Positions 61,685-64,000 of a stretch of 64,000 bases of DNA are shown here, piece by piece. The position numbers were made by a program, and so were the translations under genes. Numbering within the stretch: position 1 is the stretch's first letter; every line of letters begins with the position of its first letter. The DNA comes from Spraguea lophii (lineage: Eukaryota; Microsporidia; Spragueidae). Under the pieces are notes generated by a model that ran no database searches, was not told where the DNA came from, and worked only from the letters and a program-made list of their open reading frames with translations. Location of the stretch: assembly GCA_001887945.1 (NCBI GenBank), contig LDOQ01000276.1, positions 1 through 64,000 of the forward strand, in the 5' to 3' direction.

Positions 61685-61765
61685 TTTTTTTAATAAAACT
61701 TTTATTTATAGAAGTTTACTAACCGATTGCAGTCTATTGTGGTTTATAAAGCATATTTAAGAAAA
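61685..61765 (-). mobile_element. Old SINE tail fragment
   Basis: 'aataaaacttttatttatagaagtttactaaccgattgcagtctattgtgg' matches the LINE-like tail of the SINE. Confidence 0.5.
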
Positions 61766-61985
61766 GAAAAAAATCTTTATCTACTTATTACTAAGATCTT
61801 GAGATTATTACATTTTATATTCAGAATAACTTTTTTATTTTATACCAAAAGATTATAAAATTTTTCATTCATGTATTATTGGTACATTTAAATTGGTTTA
61901 TATTTAAATATAATATTTTAAAAAAATAAAATTATCAGTTTCTAAAGATTTTTATTTATAATTGTGATATTTCTTCAAAAATGTT

Positions 61986-62720
61986 TTATTGTTCTTTAAA
62001 AATTTCATTTATTCTTGTATTATATGAACCACATCTTTTACATTTGTTATATAAAAATTGATAACAATTACTCCCAGTTCGATTGCAATCATAACATGAT
62101 AATTCACAATTTAATTGTGTTGTTTCTTTTTGAATAGTATTGTTTTCTTGTATAATATGGTCTATCTTTTTATTTAAAGTATTTGTATGACCAGAGGATT
62201 TTAAACATATAGGACATTGTATTGAAGATGATTTGTACGAAAAATAACATTTTTCGTGAATGGGATGACCACATTTCAGCTGTAATATTTCAAAAACAGA
62301 ATCAAATAGATAGTCAGCACATATGGGACATGTACTCTTTAATGTATTTTCTATATGTCGATGGTTATCTTTTAATTCTATTTGCATACACACAGAACAT
62401 TCATCACAATGAAAAAAGTCTTTAGGATTACCCTTTCTACAAAGTTTACATTTCATACAATGGTATGTATTTACATCATTTGTCCAAAATTTACATAATG
62501 TACAAAAATATCTCGCCATGAAATTTTCGCATTTTTTGCATTTATTAGATGCTTCTTGAATAAGACCACAAAACAAACATAACATTTCTTTAGTTTTATG
62601 TCTATCAATAATATGGTCCTCGTTAAGATCATGGCAGTGTCTACATGGGTATGATCGTTTACAGCAGTCTGTTATTATTAAACAGTTTCTGTAATAATGT
62701 TTACAACCAAAACCATTCAT
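61986..62720 (-). CDS. Pirh2/RCHY1-type CHY-zinc and RING E3 ligase
   Basis: 244 aa, packed with Cys/His. CHY zinc finger at residues 5-65 (CKHYYRNCLI, CCKRSYPCRHCHD, CLFCGLIQ, CKKC). CTCHY region 65-125 (CTLCKFWTND, YHCMKCKLCRKG, HCDECSVC). RING 131-173 (CPICADYLFDS...LKCGHPIHEKCYF..SSIQCPIC). C-terminal zinc ribbon (CYDCNRTG...CKRCG). This domain order is specific to RCHY1 (Pirh2), which with E2 enzymes ubiquitylates p53 in animals and has yeast/plant relatives. Only the minimal Zn modules remain. Together with Rpt1, Rpt6 and Cdc20/Cdh1 it makes this window rich in ubiquitin-proteasome genes. Confidence 0.88.
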   Translation of the reverse strand: MNGFGCKHYYRNCLIITDCCKRSYPCRHCHDLNEDHIIDRHKTKEMLCLFCGLIQEASNKCKKCENFMARYFCTLCKFWTNDVNTYHCMKCKLCRKGNPKDFFHCDECSVCMQIELKDNHRHIENTLKSTCPICADYLFDSVFEILQLKCGHPIHEKCYFSYKSSSIQCPICLKSSGHTNTLNKKIDHIIQENNTIQKETTQLNCELSCYDCNRTGSNCYQFLYNKCKRCGSYNTRINEIFKEQ

Positions 62721-63341
62721 AAACCAACTCCATACATTTCTTTTGAAATAAAACTGTTGTAAAACAACACCAATAAAATCAGCATTAATTATCAGTCATA
62801 TTTACTATCCTCCAATTATTAACAAGAAAATAATAATAGGAGAATTGTTGATTGTAAAAATTTTTAGAAAAGAATTTAAGTTTAAACACAAATAAAATAC
62901 TCTTTTTAAAATATCTAAATTAGGACCAATAAATGTATTGTTTAGACTTTGTTACGTAATCAAAAACAAAGTTTGATATGCTATAGGCAAATAATACCTC
63001 TAATAAATAATTAAAGATAAAACCCAATACATTGTTTAGATTTGATTATAATCTTTATATCAAAATACCATTGACATAAAAATTATGTAAAAAAAATGAC
63101 ATTTTTATTACAAAACTTATATCATAGAAAAATTTTAACAAAAAAGACAATAAAATAGAACATCATCTTTTAATGTTATCAACAACTTAATATATCAAAT
63201 TTGATATTGATAACCAATTTTTAATTTCTAGAAATACTTTTAATTCATTATCAAATACAATATTTTATGATGTATTGAATATCCTATAACTATTACTTCA
63301 ATTTCAATATGTCTGATAATTTATTTCTTTCGTAACACCCT
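62721..63341. other. AT-rich divergent spacer
   Basis: No gene or repeat. CCC at about 63338-63340 belongs to the PHD gene. Confidence 0.4.
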
Positions 63342-64000
63342 ATGATATGGACAACCCATGAACAAGCAATATCATCAAAAATATTTTTTGAAGATTTTAA
63401 AGCTGAATGGAAAGTAAAGTATTTATTGGATAATTATAAAAATTTAGATGATGATAATTTTTTGAAGGTTTCTAAAATCGTATTTGGAAAATCTCGTTTC
63501 TTAAAACAAAGGAAAAATATTTTACAGGAATATTTTCTATATCAATTAGAAGAAATAGATCCAAGTGTGTTGTTAGGTACTATCGGTGAAATAATACCAG
63601 AAGTTAAAGAAAAATGTAAATTTTGTAAGAAAGAAAAAAATATAGAATGTAAAGGACATGTGGAAGATTATTGTCCATTATGTTATCAAAACTACAATCC
63701 TAACGATTATGAAATAAAAATGATGGAGTGTTCTAGTTGTCAACGATGGATCCATTTTAATTGTGATAATAAAATAACAGAAGAAGAATATGAAAATTTA
63801 GAAAATACATTTTATGAATGCGAAATATGCACTAAAAGTAAAAATATGATAGAAAATATGAGAAGATATAAAACAGATGCATATAATAGTTGTTTTGCTT
63901 GTAAAATGGATATTGATTATAGTTTATCTGATGTAGGAAAGATTATTGAAATAAAGAATTATAAACCTACTGTTTACGGGCATGCGGGATGTATACTTTT
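63342..64000 (+). CDS. PHD-finger chromatin protein, N-terminal part (runs off the edge)
   Basis: An open frame of 219 codons with no stop before the right edge. It starts at ATG 63342, directly after ACACCCT (CCC motif). After about 80 helical residues comes CKFCKKEKNIECKGH, then a C4HC3 PHD finger: CPLC...ECSSCQRWIHFNC...FYECEIC. The W-I-H-F-N-C core and the spacing fit histone-H3-tail readers. A further Cys pair (CFACKMD) and HAGC start a second zinc module at the very end, as in extended PHD or MLL/Trithorax-type proteins. The remainder, including any catalytic domain such as SET, lies outside. Confidence 0.8.
   Translation, partial: MIWTTHEQAISSKIFFEDFKAEWKVKYLLDNYKNLDDDNFLKVSKIVFGKSRFLKQRKNILQEYFLYQLEEIDPSVLLGTIGEIIPEVKEKCKFCKKEKNIECKGHVEDYCPLCYQNYNPNDYEIKMMECSSCQRWIHFNCDNKITEEEYENLENTFYECEICTKSKNMIENMRRYKTDAYNSCFACKMDIDYSLSDVGKIIEIKNYKPTVYGHAGCIL

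Overview
The window is a very AT-rich eukaryotic chromosome segment with intron-less genes on both strands. The gene set is microsporidian: shortened core proteins (98-aa eL36, 65-aa eS28, 186-aa RAD52, 903-aa Mtr4), two proteasome ATPases, N-myristoyltransferase, SMC4, and a CCC/GGG-like motif 0-15 nt upstream of about 20 start codons, the known microsporidian start-proximal signal. Long non-coding gaps, many transposon relics and asparagine-inflated proteins point to one of the expanded, low-density microsporidian genomes. The genus cannot be fixed from sequence alone.

Layout. 1-1.8 kb: 3' end of a non-LTR retrotransposon (LINE), then a SINE-like element with a perfect 12-bp target-site duplication. 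1.8-4.5 kb: a leucine-rich-repeat (LRR) protein whose C-terminus resembles bacterial NEL-type ubiquitin ligases. 4.5-11.6 kb: sparse, with one secreted His/Glu-repeat protein, eroded gene relics and a second LINE 3' end. 11.6-22.4 kb: PIN nuclease, amino-acid transporter, eS28, RAD52, Sec61-beta-like, Sft2, Tubby, Rpt6, eL36. 22.4-33 kb: biotin ligase, two huge Asn-rich proteins (adaptin-like; WD40/Utp12-13-like) and an FG-poor nucleoporin-like protein. 33-44.3 kb: Orm, Mtr4, an Edc4-like decapping scaffold, Rpt1. 44.9-46.6 kb: a composite SINE that encloses a Merlin/ISXO2 transposase relic. 46.7-64 kb: Cdc20/Cdh1, SMC4, an MLH3-like C-terminal endonuclease, uL11, NMT, Rrp17-like, Pirh2-type RING ligase, and a PHD-finger gene running off the right edge.

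The genes are mostly independent housekeeping units: proteasome and ubiquitin pathway (Rpt1, Rpt6, RCHY1-like, Cdc20/Cdh1, possibly the LRR-NEL protein), RNA processing and decay (Mtr4, Edc4-like, Utp12/13-like, Rrp17-like, PIN), ribosome (eS28, eL36, uL11), DNA repair and chromosome structure (RAD52, MLH3-like, SMC4), and secretory/membrane functions (Sec61-beta, Sft2, Orm, adaptin). The most unusual signal is a tRNA-headed SINE family with about ten copies of different ages. Its 3' tail matches the 3' untranslated region of the LINE in the same window, which is the pattern of a SINE mobilised in trans by its LINE partner. The possible LRR-NEL protein and the ATPase-gutted MLH3 are the next most interesting items.
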